From Orobanche coerulescens (taxonomy: Eukaryota > Streptophyta > Magnoliopsida > Lamiales > Orobanchaceae), in contig CM065809.1 in assembly GCA_033398695.1 (NCBI GenBank), positions 85,045,644 to 85,109,643 on the forward strand: 64,000 nt of DNA, written 5' to 3'. The notes under the pieces were generated by a model. It was given only the letters and a program-made list of their open reading frames with translations, searched no databases and had not been told where the DNA came from. The position numbers and the translations under genes were made by a program. Numbering within the stretch: the first letter of the stretch is position 1; each line of letters opens with the position of its first letter. Shown here one piece after another: positions 34,807 through 47,090 of this stretch.

Positions 34807-36102
34807 ATGACAATGAATCCACTCGCAATTCTACTCGAAAAGAACACCTTAATGGGACCTAACTTTGTGGATTGGCTCCGCAATCTGATGATTGTACTCA
34901 GTATAGAGGCACTGGGATACGTCTTGGAGACGGACATTCCGGCGCCTCCTGTGCGGACCCGAGCCAATCAGGAAGAGATTGAAAACCACGAAAAGTGGGT
35001 TAAGGATGACGTGAAAGTCCGTGCTTATATGATGGCTTCCATGTCTAATGAGCTTCAGAGAGCTCATGAGAAAATGACTTCTGCTAGGCAGATTCTATCT
35101 CACTTAACCGAACTTTATGGTGAACACAGCAGAACTGCTAGATATGAGATATCCAAGCAACTGTTCGGTGCAAGGATGAAGGAAAGTGAGAAGGTTGGGG
35201 AACACGTCCTCAAAATGATATCCATGATCGAGAGATTGGAGGCTCTTGATTTTAAAATGGATACTTCTCTCCAAACCGACCTTATCCTACAGTCTCTCCC
35301 TGATTCCTTCTCACAGTTTGTTATGAACTTCAACTACAATGAGATTGCATGTAATTTAGCTGGGCTAATGAACAAACTTGTGACCGCTCAGTCTCAGATG
35401 AAGACTCCGCGGATGAAGGAGTCTGCTCTTGTGATTTCTTCTGGACCTCGGAGGTCTAAGAACAAGAAGAAAAAGACCAAGAAGCAAACTGGACCACAAG
35501 TTAAGGACCTTAAGGGTAAGGTCAAGGCCCTGATGGTTCCAAAGAACAAGAAGAAGAAGGATGCTTGTCTCAAGTGCGGTGAGCTGGGCCACTGGGCTAG
35601 AGACTGTCCGATTCTTCATGGCACTTCAGGTACAAAACTTTTAGTTTTGGAAACAAATTGTTCTGCTACTGTATTTTCTACTTCTTGGATACTGGATTCT
35701 GGTGCTAGTTCTCATATTTGTACCGTGAATCAGGATCTGGAACAAAGTAGGAAGCTTGGAGCTAGAGAAGTTATGATCACAGTCGGAAGTGGGCATAGTG
35801 TCGAGGCGACCGACATAGGATCACTTCTTTTGGGTTTAGAATCCGGCTTTGTTTTGACTTTAGAAGATGTACTTGTTTTACCCAAGGGGCACAAAAACAT
35901 TGTATCCATTCCGATCATGGACCGAAAAGGCTTTTCATTTTTCATTAGTGATGGTTCCTGCAAAATTTATTTTAGAAATAAACTAGTGGGTACTGCTACA
36001 TTGTTGAATGGATTGTATCATCTAAATCTCAGCAACAAAGTAGTTGTGAATACTATGACTAGAAAACGTGGTAGGGATGAAACCAACCAAGTTTTGAAAT
36101 GA
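34807..36102 (+). pseudogene. Copia D gag and protease
   Basis: Start MTMNPLAILLEKN (34807) chosen because A, B and C all share it; the further upstream ATG at 34789 is open only in D. Gag body, Lys-rich stretch, zinc knuckle CLKCGELGHWARDC, then directly in frame the protease (WILDSGASSHICTV) and the start of the pre-integrase. Gag and pol are thus one frame, without a frameshift signal. It ends at a TGA (36100-36102) where B has a Trp codon (VLKWHLRLGH). Confidence 0.9.
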
Positions 36103-36729
36103 CATCTTAGACTTGGTCATGTTGGTCAGACCAAGGTTTACAAGATGGAAAAAGATGGACTTATGGGTCCATTGGGATCGGATCCCTTTCCTACTTGTGA
36201 ATCTTGCCTTAAAGGCAAAATGACTAAGTCCCCCTTCACAGGGACTTTTGAAAGAGCCGCTGATAAACTGGGATTAATCCATACTGACGTTTGTGGCGCT
36301 TTGGAAGTAGCACGTGACGGATATCAATATTTCATTACATTTACAGATGATCATACTAGGTATGGTTATGTATACCTAATGAAACATAAATCCGAGGCCT
36401 TTGAGAAATTCCAGGAATTCAAGGCCCTAGTCGAGAAACAAACTGGTAATCATATCAAAGCACTTCGGTCGGACCGAGGTGGCGAGTATATGAGTACGAA
36501 GTTTGACGAGTTCCTTGAAGAACATGGAATAGTATCACATCTAACACCTCCAGGTACTCCTCAGTTAAATGGTCTGTCAGAAAGAAGGAACTGGACCTTG
36601 TTGAACATGGTTCGTTCCATGCTGGGCTATACTGACTTACCGATTTACCTGTGGGGTTATACACTCCTGAATGCTGCTTATATCTTGAATAGATGTCCTT
36701 CCAAATCTGTTCCTAAAAACTCCACATAA
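36103..36729 (+). pseudogene. Copia D integrase
   Basis: Same frame after the TGA: HLRLGHVGQTKVYKMEKDGL, CESCLKGKMTKSPF, LIHTDVCGALE, ALRSDRGGEYMST, then SERRNWTLLNMVRSML. The DDE residues are present. A one-base gain in an A run (CCTAAAAACTCC) shifts the frame at about 36715, after NRCPSKSVPK. Confidence 0.88.
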
Positions 36730-38210
36730 GATGTGGGAGGGCGGGACAAAAATAGAAGCGAAGTCCGTGAGGGGACGTTTCATTTGATTCCCATCTGGGA
36801 CGATGGGATATCTATTCTACATGCCCGAAGATCGAAAGATCGTTGTTGCTTTACAAGCATACTTCCTGGAAGAAGAGTTCATTCAGGAAGGCGGAGCAAG
36901 TAGAAATATTTCTTTGGAAGAATACAATGAAACTCCTCGGTAGACACCTGTGCAAGAAACTGGAACCGAACCTTCTGTAACACAAGTACAACCACCTCGT
37001 ATGTATAGTAGGGTGTCTCATTTACCTGAGAGGTATAGGCTAGTGCACTTGGAGGAACTGGGTCTCCATGAGTTTCCAAGTGATAGCCATAAGACCAACC
37101 CAACGACCTATAACCTAGTATGGTGGATGTAGACTTCGTGATATGGACTGTAGCAGTCTTCACGTAGTTGGGATCTTCGTTTTGACGAAACAGTCTGAGA
37201 GTCTGACTTCGTGCAAAAGAAGAGGAACCTTGTGTATACAAGAGGGTTAGTGGGAGCAAGATCACATTCATAGTACTATAACATTCTACTAATAGGAAAT
37301 GATGTGGGAATCCTCAGTTCTGTGAAAGCTTGGCTTTCGAGTAATTTCTCCATGAAAGACTTGGGAGAAGCAACCTATATTCTTGGTATTCGGCTCTACC
37401 GGGATAGAGCGAAGAGAACAATAGGCCTTTCCCAAGCCCTCTATATAGATAAGATCTTAAAGCGATTTAAGATGGATGATTCTAAAAGAGGGTTCCTACC
37501 GATGCAACATGGAATAAAACTCACCTTGAAGATGTGTCCTCAAAGTGAGGAACAATGAAAGGAAATGAGTAATATACCATATGCTTTGTCCGCGGGTAGC
37601 CTTATGCATGCTATATTGTGTACGAGACCTGACATTGCGCATGCTGGGAGCATGGTAAGTAGGTTTCAGGCAAACCCAGGAAGGGAACATTGGACTGCCG
37701 TAAACAACGTTCTCAAGTACTTGATAAGGGCTCGAGATATGGTTCTTATATATGGCGGTGGAGAACTGAATGTTGTGGGATTCACTGATTCGGACTTCCA
37801 AGGACAGAAAGACGACTAAATGTCTATTTCTGGCTATTTATTTACTCTTAATGGAGGAGCAGTATCTTGGCATAGTGCCAAGGATAGCGCGACTGCTGGT
37901 TCCACCTGTTAGGATGAGTATATAGCAGCCTCGGAGGCTTCTAAGGAAGGGTTCTGGATTAAGAAGTTACTGGGTAAACTTCACGTGACACCACGGGCCT
38001 AGGGGCCGAGGTTTCACAACAGTACCAATCACATTGAGAGGGAGTATCATCTCGTAAGAGAATTTGTTCGAAAAAGAGATACATTGTGCTGCATAGAGTA
38101 GAGTCAGCCGACTACGTCGCTGATCCACTGACCAAGCCACTTTCTCAGATTAGCTTAGAGCGTCATCTGGAGAACATGGGTATTAGATACCATAATATGT
38201 GGCATTGAGT
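36730..38210 (+). pseudogene. Copia D RT and RNase H, RT core deleted
   Basis: Integrase tail and linker fragments (IVVALQAYFLEEEFIQEGG, then VQPPRMYSRVSHLPERY) lead to a junction at about 37130-37165, where the RT region homologous to B 23411-23816 is missing. Next come RT-thumb sequences (WLSSNFSMKDLGEATYILGI, LYRDRAKRTIGLSQALYID) and RNase H (VVGFTDSDFQGQKDD). The YVDD codons are also damaged (GTACTATAACATTC where B has GTACTATATGTAGATGACAT). It cannot encode reverse transcriptase. Confidence 0.88.
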
Positions 38211-38223
38211 GCAAGTGGGATAT

Positions 38224-40235
38224 TGTTAGGAGTATGCCCTCGAATGCCACTCAGAGGATGTTGAGTGAGGGCATTGTACTTGTTATTATGTAATTCATTA
38301 TCATAAGGCAATAGATCTTTCTTTATTTACTGGTATTTACTGGCATTCCTAACTCGTAAATAAACATATAGAAACTAGTCCGTGTATTTGAGAGCAAAAC
38401 TTTCCACTCCTTATTGAATAAGGGGTCGGCACTGGAAAGGTTTATAGCTCAAATACTTAATCGTTCGCAAGTCGATGAAACTTGACTGGGCGTTAAGTTT
38501 ATGTGAAGACTTGTATGACGTGTTCTTTGACATGGAGAGTGCCTGTCGAACACTAATGGTTAGTGGGAGCACACGTTATAGGTATGCTTATTAGATTAGT
38601 ATACTCGAACCGACTCACCCTCGATTCGTCACACGGATTTCACTCCGGGACAGTCAATGACGGAATCGAAAGGTTGTGATAGGTATTCGTGAACCTTCGA
38701 CTTGAGGATTTAGTAGGGATGTGTTTGTGACGTCAAGATTTTCATTAGAGTAGTTCGACCTTGTAAACCGGAAGGCGGGGGTCAACCTCGACGTGCATCT
38801 TGACGGGCAAGTAGTAGGTCCTACTGAATACCAAGATAGAATTCTTTCTCCTGTTGGTGAACGGGTTATATGTCCTATGCGGTTATTGGCAGATGAGATC
38901 ATAAGTCTTTGGCCAAAGCATTGGAGCTAGCTGTATTAGATACACGAGAGCTCGATGATCTCGATTTGCATTAACGCATGCATAGCGTCAAGTACAAATA
39001 GGGTTTGACTGACCGTGACCCTATAACTTGATCGGGACATTTGAAAGAAGGGTTTATACGTATACTGGTATTCACGACAGAATGGTTCTTGAATGATCCC
39101 AATCATTTGTTCTCAGTTGGGGTACGGTGTAGGCCACCAGGCTGGCTAGGTGGTGCTACTACTCTTTGGTTCCTCCCATTGCTGACTGAGACGGACCTAC
39201 CGAGTCGCGCATTAGGATTGACGATAGAATGAATCATGCTTAATTCTCTCATTATGAATATTAGATATTGGATATCTAATTCGGGACATTGGATGTTTAA
39301 ATTGATTTATTGGATAAATTAATTTACGGCCTAATAAATTAAATAAATTACTGGGTGATTAATTTAATTCATAGATATAACTATTTCTTGGAGAAATTAA
39401 TTATGTTATTATGTATTTGATATGATTAATTAATTGGATTAATTGATCGATATAAATACATCGGAACGGAATCGGAGTTTATCTGTTTGGACTCACGGGA
39501 GTCCGAAACGAACCGAACTCGTCCTATTTCTTCATCATGGCCGCCCCCCCTTCCCCACACCTTGACAAGACCTTGATTTTTAAATCAATTGGAATCTTGA
39601 TTATGTGTTTAATGAATAGATATTTGATATCTTTTTCAAGGTGGGGTTAACATGAGTTGTTCTCATGTGGAAAGGAATTGAATAAGAAGAGAAGACTTGT
39701 CACTCTCTTGAAATGAATGAGCCATCCGTGAGATACATTGAGAGAGCGAGAAAGTGAGACTTTGAGTTCAAACACTTATCTTCATCTTCTTCTTCAAGTT
39801 GTTCTTGGTGATTCTTGGAGAAAAATCAAGAAATAAATGAGAGTTGTGAGTTATACACTTAGAGTGTGATAATCTCATATTGGAAGCTTCATCACTTAGC
39901 TCTAGCCGTATCCTCGGAGGATAGCAAGGTGATCGTCGTTCCGGTCGTTTCTCCGGCGCGTGGCAAGTAGAGACGCGGTGCTTTCGGCGTTGGATCATTC
40001 AAGAGCTTGGAGCGGATTGAATTGAAAGGAGATCGCCTAAAGCTTGGGGAATAGATCGAGAGAAGATTACCATTCAATCAACGGACTTCGAGGGTATGTG
40101 TTTCTCGTATCTTCTTTGTTCATTCAATATTCGTATATATGTAGCTCGATCGATCCTCGTAGGGATTCGGATCGAATTAATTTTTGTTTTATCGCTTCCG
40201 CTGCGGCCTTCGATTTTAGGCGCCGAATCCCAACA
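38224..40235 (+). repeat. 3' LTR of copia D
   Basis: 2,012 bp. Differs from the 5' LTR by scattered single changes. Hairpin at 39485-39509. Confidence 0.93.
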
Positions 40236-40240
40236 TCATT

Positions 40241-40550
40241 TCCTATTAGTAGAATGTCATCTACATATAGTACTTAGAATGTGATCTTTCTCCCGCTAAC
40301 CCTCTTGTATACACAAGATTCCTCTTCATTTTGCACGAAGTCAAACTCTTTGACCGTCTCGTCAAAATGAAGGTCCCAACTACATGAAGACTGCTACAGT
40401 CCATTTCATGTAGTCTACATCCACCATTGCTAGGTCATTGGTCTCTTGTTTATCACTTGGAACCTCGAGGAAACCCAGTTCCTCCAAGTGCATAAAACTA
40501 TACCTCTCAGGTAAATGAGACACCCTACTAGACCTACAAGGTGGTTGTAC
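40241..40550 (-). pseudogene. Copia C RT remnant with core deletion
   Basis: Contains intact YVDD codons (VLYVDDILLIGND, 40241-40275 region including the target copy), then the same deletion junction as D: GGATGTAGAC, then ATGGACTGTAGCAGTCTTC, then TAGTTGGGA. The sequence then returns to linker homologous to B at about 23817 onward. A CAA to TAA stop follows ELSET at the left edge of the INT frame. Confidence 0.85.
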
Positions 40551-41612
40551 TTATGTTTCAGAAAGTTCAGTTCCAGTTTCTTGCACAGGTGTCTCCTGAG
40601 GAGTTTCATTGTATTCTTCTAAAGAAATACTTCTCCCTGCTCCGCCTTCCTGAATGAACTCATTTTCGAGGAAGTGTGCTTGTAAAGCAACAACGATCTT
40701 TCGATCTTCGGGCATGTAGAATAGATATCCCATCGTCCCAGATGGGAATCCAATGAAACGTCCCTTCGCGGACCTAGCTTCCAACTTCTCCACCTTAGTC
40801 TTCTTCACATAGGCGGGACATCCCCAAATCCTAATGTGATTAAGACTTGGTTTCCTTCCCTCCCACATCTCATGTGGAGTTTTAGGGACGGATTTGGAAG
40901 GACATCTGTTCAAGATGTAAGCGGCAGTCAGGAGTGCATACCGCCACAAGTAAATCGGCAAGTCAGTATAGCCCAGCATGGAACGGACCATGTTCAACAA
41001 GGTCCGGTTCCTTCTTTATGACACACCATTTAACTGAGGAGTACCTGGAGGTGTTAGTTGTGAAACTATTCCATGTTCCTTAAGGAACTCGTCAAACTCC
41101 GTACTCATATACTCGCCACCTCGGTCCGACCGAAGTGCTTTGATATGATTACCAGTTTGTTTCTCGACTAGGGTCTTGAATTCCTGGAATTTCTCAAAGA
41201 CCTCAGATTTATGTTTCATTAAGTATACATAACCATACCTAGTATGATCATCTGTAAACGTAATGAAATATTGATATCCATCGTGTGCTGCTTCCAAAGC
41301 ACCACATACGTCAGTATGGATTAATCCCAGTTTATCAGCGGCTTTTTCAAATGTCCCTGTGAAGGGTGACTTAGTCATTTTGCCTTTAAGGCAAGATTCA
41401 CAAGTAGGGAAGGGATCTGATCCCAATGGACCCATAAGTCCATCTTTTTCCATCTTGTAAACCTTGGTCTGACCAACATGACCAAGTCTAAGATGCCATT
41501 TCAAAACTTGATTGGTTTCATCCCTACCACGTTTTCTAGTCATAGTATTCACAACTACTTTGTTGTTGAGATTTAGATGATACAATCCATTTAACAATGT
41601 AGCAGTACCCAC
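40551..41612 (-). pseudogene. Copia C integrase and linker
   Basis: In frame with gag/PR through stops only. KWHLRLGHVGQTKVYKM, CESCLKGKMTKSPF, LIHTDVCG and ALRSDRGGEY are present. The codon of the catalytic Glu (SERRNRT in B) is TAA at about 41013-41015, and the frame resumes as RRNRTLLNMVRSML. The tail MWEGRKPSLNHIRIWGCPAY and linker run to a TAA at 40551. Confidence 0.87.
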
Positions 41613-42779
41613 TAGTTTATTTCAGAAAGAAATTTTGCGGGAACCATCACCAATGAAAAATGAAAAGCCTTTTCGGTCCATGACCGGAATGGATACAATG
41701 TTTTTGTGCCCCTTGGTCAAAACAAGTACATCTTCTAAAGTCAAAACAAAGCCGGATTCTAAACCCAAAAGAAGTGATCCTATGTCAGTCGCCTCGACAC
41801 TATGCCCGCTTCCGACTGTGATCATAACTTCTCTAGCTCCAAGCTTCCTACTTTGTTTCAGATCCTGATTCATGGTACAGATATGAGAACTAGCACCAAA
41901 ATCCAGTATCCAGAAAGTAGCAGAACAATTTGTTTCCAAAACTAAAAGTTCTGTACCTAAAGTGCCATGAAGAATCGGATAGTCTCTAGCCCAGTGGCCC
42001 AGCTCACCGCACTTGAGACAAGTATCTTTCTTCTTCTTGCCTTTTGGAACCATCGGGGCCTTGCCCTTTCCTTTAAGGTCCTTAACTTGTGGTCCAGTCT
42101 GCTTCTTGGTCTTTTTCTTTTTATTCTTAGACTTCCGAAGTCCAGAATAAATCACAAGGGCAGACTCCTTCATCCACGGAGTCTTCATTTGAGACTGAGC
42201 GGTCACAAGTTTGTTCATTAGCCCAGCTAAATTACATGCAATCTCATTGCAGTTGAAGTTCATAACAAACTGTGAGAAGGAATCAGGGAGAGACTGAAGG
42301 ATAAGGTCGGTTTGGAGAGAAGTATCCATTTTAAAATCAATAGCCTCCAATCTCTCAATCATGGATATCATTTTGAGAACATGTTCCCCAACCTTCTTGC
42401 CTTCCTTCATCCTTGCACCGAACAGTTGCTTGGATATCTCATATCTAGCAGTTTTGCTGTGCTCACCATAAAGTTTGGTTAAGTGAGATAGAATCTTCCT
42501 AGCAGAAGTCATTTTCTCATGAGCTCTCTGAAGCTCATTAGACATGGAAGCCATCATATAAGCACGGACTTTCACGTCATCCTTAACTCCCATTTCGTGG
42601 TTTTCAATCTCTTTCTGATTGGCTCTGGTCCGCACAGGAGGTGCCGGAATGTCCGTCTCCAAGACGTATCCCAGTGCCTCTACACTGAGGACAATCATCA
42701 TATTGCGGAGCCAATCCACAAAGTCAGGTCCCATTAAGGTGTTCTTTTCGAGTAGAATTGCGAGTGGATTCATTGTCAT
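41613..42779 (-). pseudogene. Copia C gag and protease
   Basis: MTMNPLAILLEKN start, gag body, zinc knuckle CLKCGELGHWARDY (last Cys changed to Tyr), then the protease with WILDFGASSHIC, where the active-site Ser of DSGA is changed to Phe. It closes at a TGA after SRKISF (41622-41624), where sisters read FRNKLVG. No frameshift in 385 codons. Confidence 0.9.
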
Positions 42780-43401
42780 ATTGAGATTTGAGTCTGTATT
42801 AAGTACGATAGATTAATTAGTGACTCATTCAATTATGTTCTGAGTATAGAATTAAGGTCTTTTCTATTCTTGTTACCCAGCTCCCACTATTTTTATCGGA
42901 ATAACACACTCCCATGTGAAATCCGAAAGTATCGTCGCTCTACTTCATAGTGGTGATTGGGTTCTTTATAAATCTTAATAGAGGGCAACCGAATAGGTTT
43001 CTAGCCTATTAATTTTCATAAAGTGGTGTCCAACACCAACCCATCTAATGGATGATTCGATCTTCTTTTTCCCCTTGTTCACTCCCCTCAACCTATACGG
43101 TTTCTATGGTTCGTGAACAAGTTAAGTTTATACCATCAACGCAAATCAGTTTCACAATTAAATCTTATCCGGAAACCTATCAGGTTTCTAGGGATAAAAT
43201 TTGCTCCAACCGAAGGCATCCAATGCGCTCCCGGTAATATATCCATCCTCCCCGAATGACTACCCCGATAACTCGGAAGCATAGCACATCGGGTTTGGAT
43301 TTTAATTTCCCGAAAACTCGATGGAGGGAAGGAAAACCTTGAAACCTTATAAACTTAATAATTTGTTGTGGGAGAATTATCGCGATTAACGTTACACTTT
43401 G
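42780..43401 (-). other. Copia C leader, gag-proximal part
   Basis: Non-coding, homologous to B 26212-26833. Ends at ACTTTG, where gypsy E1 begins. The GC block and PBS of C are outside the window. Confidence 0.75.
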
Positions 43402-43889
43402 TGTAATATCCGCAATCTTTGATTTTCGGTAAATTGCTTTTTCGGCTGGAGTCCATTTTGACGACTCGCTCATGACCGTTTCGTCATTTCGAGAATGATT
43501 AATTCTGCACTTTTTGTCATCCGAGTTCGTTTCGGTATCGTTTTGTTGAGTTCCGAGGTTTTTAGCAACTTTTCCGCACTTGAGTTCGATTCTTGCGAAT
43601 CTCGTCCGAAACTGTTGTTTCGAGTTTCTCGTAAGTTCATTTAATGTTATTATTCATGTTGCGAGCTTTGGTTTGGTGTTTCGATCGCGTATCATGATTT
43701 TCGGACGTTTTAGGCCATTTTCGTAATTTCCCAAAGTTTTGGGTAATTACTTCCGTTGTCGAATTCCGAGCGTTCGGGTGGTCATAATTGTGTGTTCTCT
43801 TAGCTCTTAGATTCGTCTTTGCGAGTACGTCGTAACCGTATCATCGATTCGTATTCAGGTTCGGGTTTCGGGGTCGTTCGGGCCGTCGG

Positions 43890-44222
43890 AGTTGGCCCCG
43901 GCCGAGTCATGGCCGGCACCGGGCCTGGCCGCACTCGCCGAGTTATGGCCGGTAGTGCTCGGCGGCCTTCTGGCCGAGTTACGGCCGATAGTGCTCGGCA
44001 GCTCGCCGAGTTACGCCGGTAGTGCTCAGCGGCTTGGCCGAGCAGCCGTCACTGCGGCCGCGGCACATGCCGGCAGGGCCGCGGCACACTCGTGCATTTT
44101 TTCGGCCAAACCGTCTGTACCTAGTGCCGCGGCACATGTCGGCTAGGCCGCGGCACACTGCCGATCACTGGGCGCAGATTTAGCCCTGTGCCGCGGCACA
44201 CTCCCGCTGGGCCGCGGCACAG
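43890..44222 (+). repeat. GC-rich palindrome block of E1 LTR
   Basis: First half: roughly 40-bp units with GCCGAGTTACGGCCGGTAG followed by TGCTCGGC, where GCCGAG can pair with CTCGGC. Second half: GTGCCGCGGCAC at 44124-44135 and 44188-44199 plus further GGCCGCGGCAC words. The TATA box follows within about 10 bp. The 3' LTR copy (57975-58121) has a different number and arrangement of the first-half units. Confidence 0.85.
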
Positions 44223-45439
44223 TGTGCAGCCTATTTATGGCCCTGCAGACGGGTTTTTGGCCATTTTTCTCAATCTTCCCTTTCTCTTCCGCGGATGTGG
44301 TCTTGGGAATCTTTAAGACATGTTTTTTAACAACAAATCCATGAAGTTCTTGAGGTCAGAACATCAATCAATCATCCGTTATCATCCTTTGATCCAGCGA
44401 ATCAAGGTAATCTTCCTTAGAACCCTACTTTCGTGAATTTGGGGGGGTTTTTGCATTTTTATCCGATTCGTTCCGTGTTGTTGATTAATCCATGATGGTT
44501 ATGATTAATCTTGGTAGTATTCTTGTGTGTAACATCATTTAATCCATTGTTCTTCGTCGAATCGAAGTATATTTCTTGATTTCCTTCGAATCGACTTTTT
44601 GGGGGATTTGTTCTCGAATTCGTTTTCCATCCATTTTTGTTGGATAAATTGTGGTTAAATGATGTTGTTAAACATATTCTATGGATTGTATATCCATATT
44701 TAGACTTAGAATTCCGTTTTCGTATTTTGTCGGGATGAATCGTGTTCTTGGCCGTTTTGGGGAAAACACTTGAACTTTCGTCATTCATTCTTTGAATTCA
44801 GCGGCTTTGGGTCGTACTTTGGAATTTAATTTCGTTGTTATTATTTTCGTTCGTAGTTCATTGTTGCGGATTGTCGTTCGGTGGAGTCGGTGAGTTCGTA
44901 GTCGGTTCGTGCCAACCTACTTCGGCCGATTCTCTGCGTTGTGGTTATTCGAGGCAAGTATCTTGCCCATACATTACGTGTTTTGTGGATATATTAGTTG
45001 GTAATGTACGATACGTGATTTATGAATGCCTATAATTAACTTTCAAAGGAATTGATATGCTTTTCAATACTTCCTTAAAAGATGACTCGTATGATTTCGT
45101 TGTTAAATATGCTTGTCTAAGTATGTGTGGGGTATCGTTTTGTGTGATTATGACGTTTTGGATTTATAGCTTAACCTTTCCTTGAGATATGTATGGAACG
45201 TATGCCTATTGATGATCCTGCCTCATTGTGTCGTTCGGCGTGGTTGGATAGGTATTTTCCCTCGTTGCTATGTTATTTGTACTAGCTGCATCGTTGAAAT
45301 TCTAGCATGAATCGTATCATTACTTGGTCGTGAGTATCTGTTGGATGAACTGGCCATTCTAGTAAGGTACCTCGACTATATATACTGTGATTGACCTTCG
45401 AGTCTTGTGGTTTGCAACTGTGATTTTGGAACGTGTGTG

Positions 45440-45672
45440 TGTGTTGTTCCTTCCACCTGGAGTGTCCGACGGGATGTCTGGGGGTCGATGCTAAGGGGTA
45501 CGGCCACGGAAGTGGACTTGGGTGCGTGTGTGGATGAACTTCCACCCAGAGTGTCCGACGGGATGTCTGGGGGTCTATACTAAGGGGTACGGCCGCGGAA
45601 GTGGTTTCCCACCCGGTGTGTCCGACGGGATGTCTGGGGGTCGATACTAAGGGGTACGGCCGCAGGTTACCA
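45440..45672 (+). repeat. Tandem array in E1 LTR (3 units)
   Basis: Three units of about 70-90 bp, each with GTGTCCGACGGGATGTCTGG and a following TAAGGGGTACGGCC. In the second unit CCCAGA can pair with TCTGGG. Confidence 0.85.
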
Positions 45673-46904
45673 GTTGTGGTTTTCATCTTGAGGATGACGT
45701 TGATGTTTTCGTTAATTGTGATATTGTCCGGAGTATCACAATGCTTTGTGCTCGGGGTCGAGAGACATTATATATATCGAGTCTTGGTGCTTGGCTAGAA
45801 TGGCATAAGAATGATGTGTTATGTGTAATGTGTTCTTGAAAGTGAATTGTAGTGGATGATCGGGTCGTAGGCCCTGTGTTTTGTGACCGGAATGATTGGG
45901 TCGTGGACCCCGTGTTTTGTTAACGGATTTGCATTTTATAAAATGAACTTTGGGGCTGTGATCCTAAATGGCTTTCAAGGAATTAAGAACTTTTCAATTT
46001 CTGATGTTTTCAAAACTCCCGAGATTTGGAAATGTTTTCAAAATGCTTACTTGCTTCGTTTCTGCTTTCAAGACTTGAACTATTTTTAACTAAATATATC
46101 TCGGGAAGTCCTTTGTTATATTCTCGGAATGTGTTGTGTATGGCTCGTATTTGCACTTTATACTTGCACTAGCGAAACAGTGGAGTTTTGCTAACCCCCG
46201 AGTAATCGGGGGGTGGATATCTGTATTGTGTCCAGGTACATGCAGGTTTTCGGGAGCAAGACACAGGATCGGTGCGAGGGATGATGAAAGACGAATGATA
46301 TCTATATTGTGTCCAGGTACATGCAGGTTTTCGGAGTCCATTGTATTGTATTTTCCGCTGTCTTATTGTTCGTCGTTGCTGTAATATCCGCAATTTTCGA
46401 TTTTTGGTAAATTTCTTTTTCCGGCAGAAGTCCGTTTTGATGACTCGCTCAGGACCGTTTCGTCATTCCGAGAATGATTAATTCTGCACTTTTTGTCATC
46501 CGAGCTCGTTTCGGTGTCGTTTTGTTGAGTTCCATGCTTTTAGCGGTTTTTCCGCACTTGAGTTCGATTCTTGCGAATCTCGTCCGAAACTGTTGTTTCG
46601 ACTTTCTCGTAAGTTCATTTAATGTTATTATTCATGTTGAGAGCTTTGGCTTGGTGTTTCGATCACGTATCGTGATTTTCGGGCGTTTTGGGCCATTTTC
46701 GTAATTTTCTAAAGTTTGGGGTAATTACTTTCTATTGTCAAATTTCGAGCCTTCGGGTGGTCGGAATCGTGTGTTCTCTTAATGCTCGGATTCGTATTTG
46801 CGAGTAATTCGTAACCGTATCTTCGATTCGTACCCAGGTTCGGGTTTCGGGGTCGTTCGGGCCGTCGGAGTTGGTCCCAGCGGAGTCATGGCCGGGCATG
46901 CTGG

Positions 46905-47090
46905 GGCCAGGCCAGCCCTGGCCGAGTAACGTACGGTAGTGATCGGCAGTTACGTACGTAAGGCCGGTTACATACGTAAGGCCCTGGCCGGTAACGTACG
47001 TAACGCTTCCGGCATTTCCAGGCAGTGAGTTCGGCCATGGCCGGTTACGTACGTAAGCCATGGCCGGTTACGTACGTAAGGCGGCCGGCA
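46905..47090 (+). repeat. GC-rich/TACGTA palindrome block of E2 5' LTR
   Basis: GGTTACGTACGTAAGGCC-type words (palindrome TTACGTACGTAA) about six times, separated by GGCCATGGCC and similar words. It occupies the position of the GTGCCGCGGCAC block of E1, between homologous flanks. Confidence 0.85.

Larger units (their letters stand above)
31128..40235 (+). mobile_element. Copia element D, complete with both LTRs, nested in C
   Basis: 9,108 bp. LTRs 31128-33140 and 38224-40235, PBS 33142-33153, gag-PR-INT 34807-36729, decayed and deleted RT/RH 36730-38210, PPT 38211-38223. Target duplication TCATT (31123-31127 and 40236-40240); copia B is the empty-site control (about 23240-23255, CCCACATCATTTCC). 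The LTRs look about 98-99 % identical over the parts compared, so it is among the youngest insertions. It lacks an RT core. Confidence 0.94.
28148..43401 (-). mobile_element. Copia element C, interrupted by D and by E1
   Basis: 3' LTR 28148-30211, PPT, RNase H/RT remnants 30212-31127 and 40241-40550, INT 40551-41612, PR/gag 41622-42779, leader 42780-43401. Copia D splits the RT after the YVDD codons. The leader is cut at 43401 by gypsy E1, with the empty site visible in B (about 26823-26845, GTTACACTTTGCACATT). C's 5' LTR lies beyond the window. Confidence 0.88.
43402..46379 (+). repeat. 5' LTR of E1, first part
   Basis: Starts TGTAATATCCGCAATC. GC palindrome block 43890-44222, TATA TATTTAT at 44232-44239, tandem array 45440-45672. 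A pair of TGTCCAGGTACATGCAGG copies lies near 46230 and 46310. Interrupted at 46380 by E2; resumes at 54744. Confidence 0.85.

Noticed and set aside
45282..45686. 134-codon minus-strand frame with repeated PSPLPWPYPL-type segments
   Set aside because: Antisense of the three-unit E1 LTR array; a repeat artefact.
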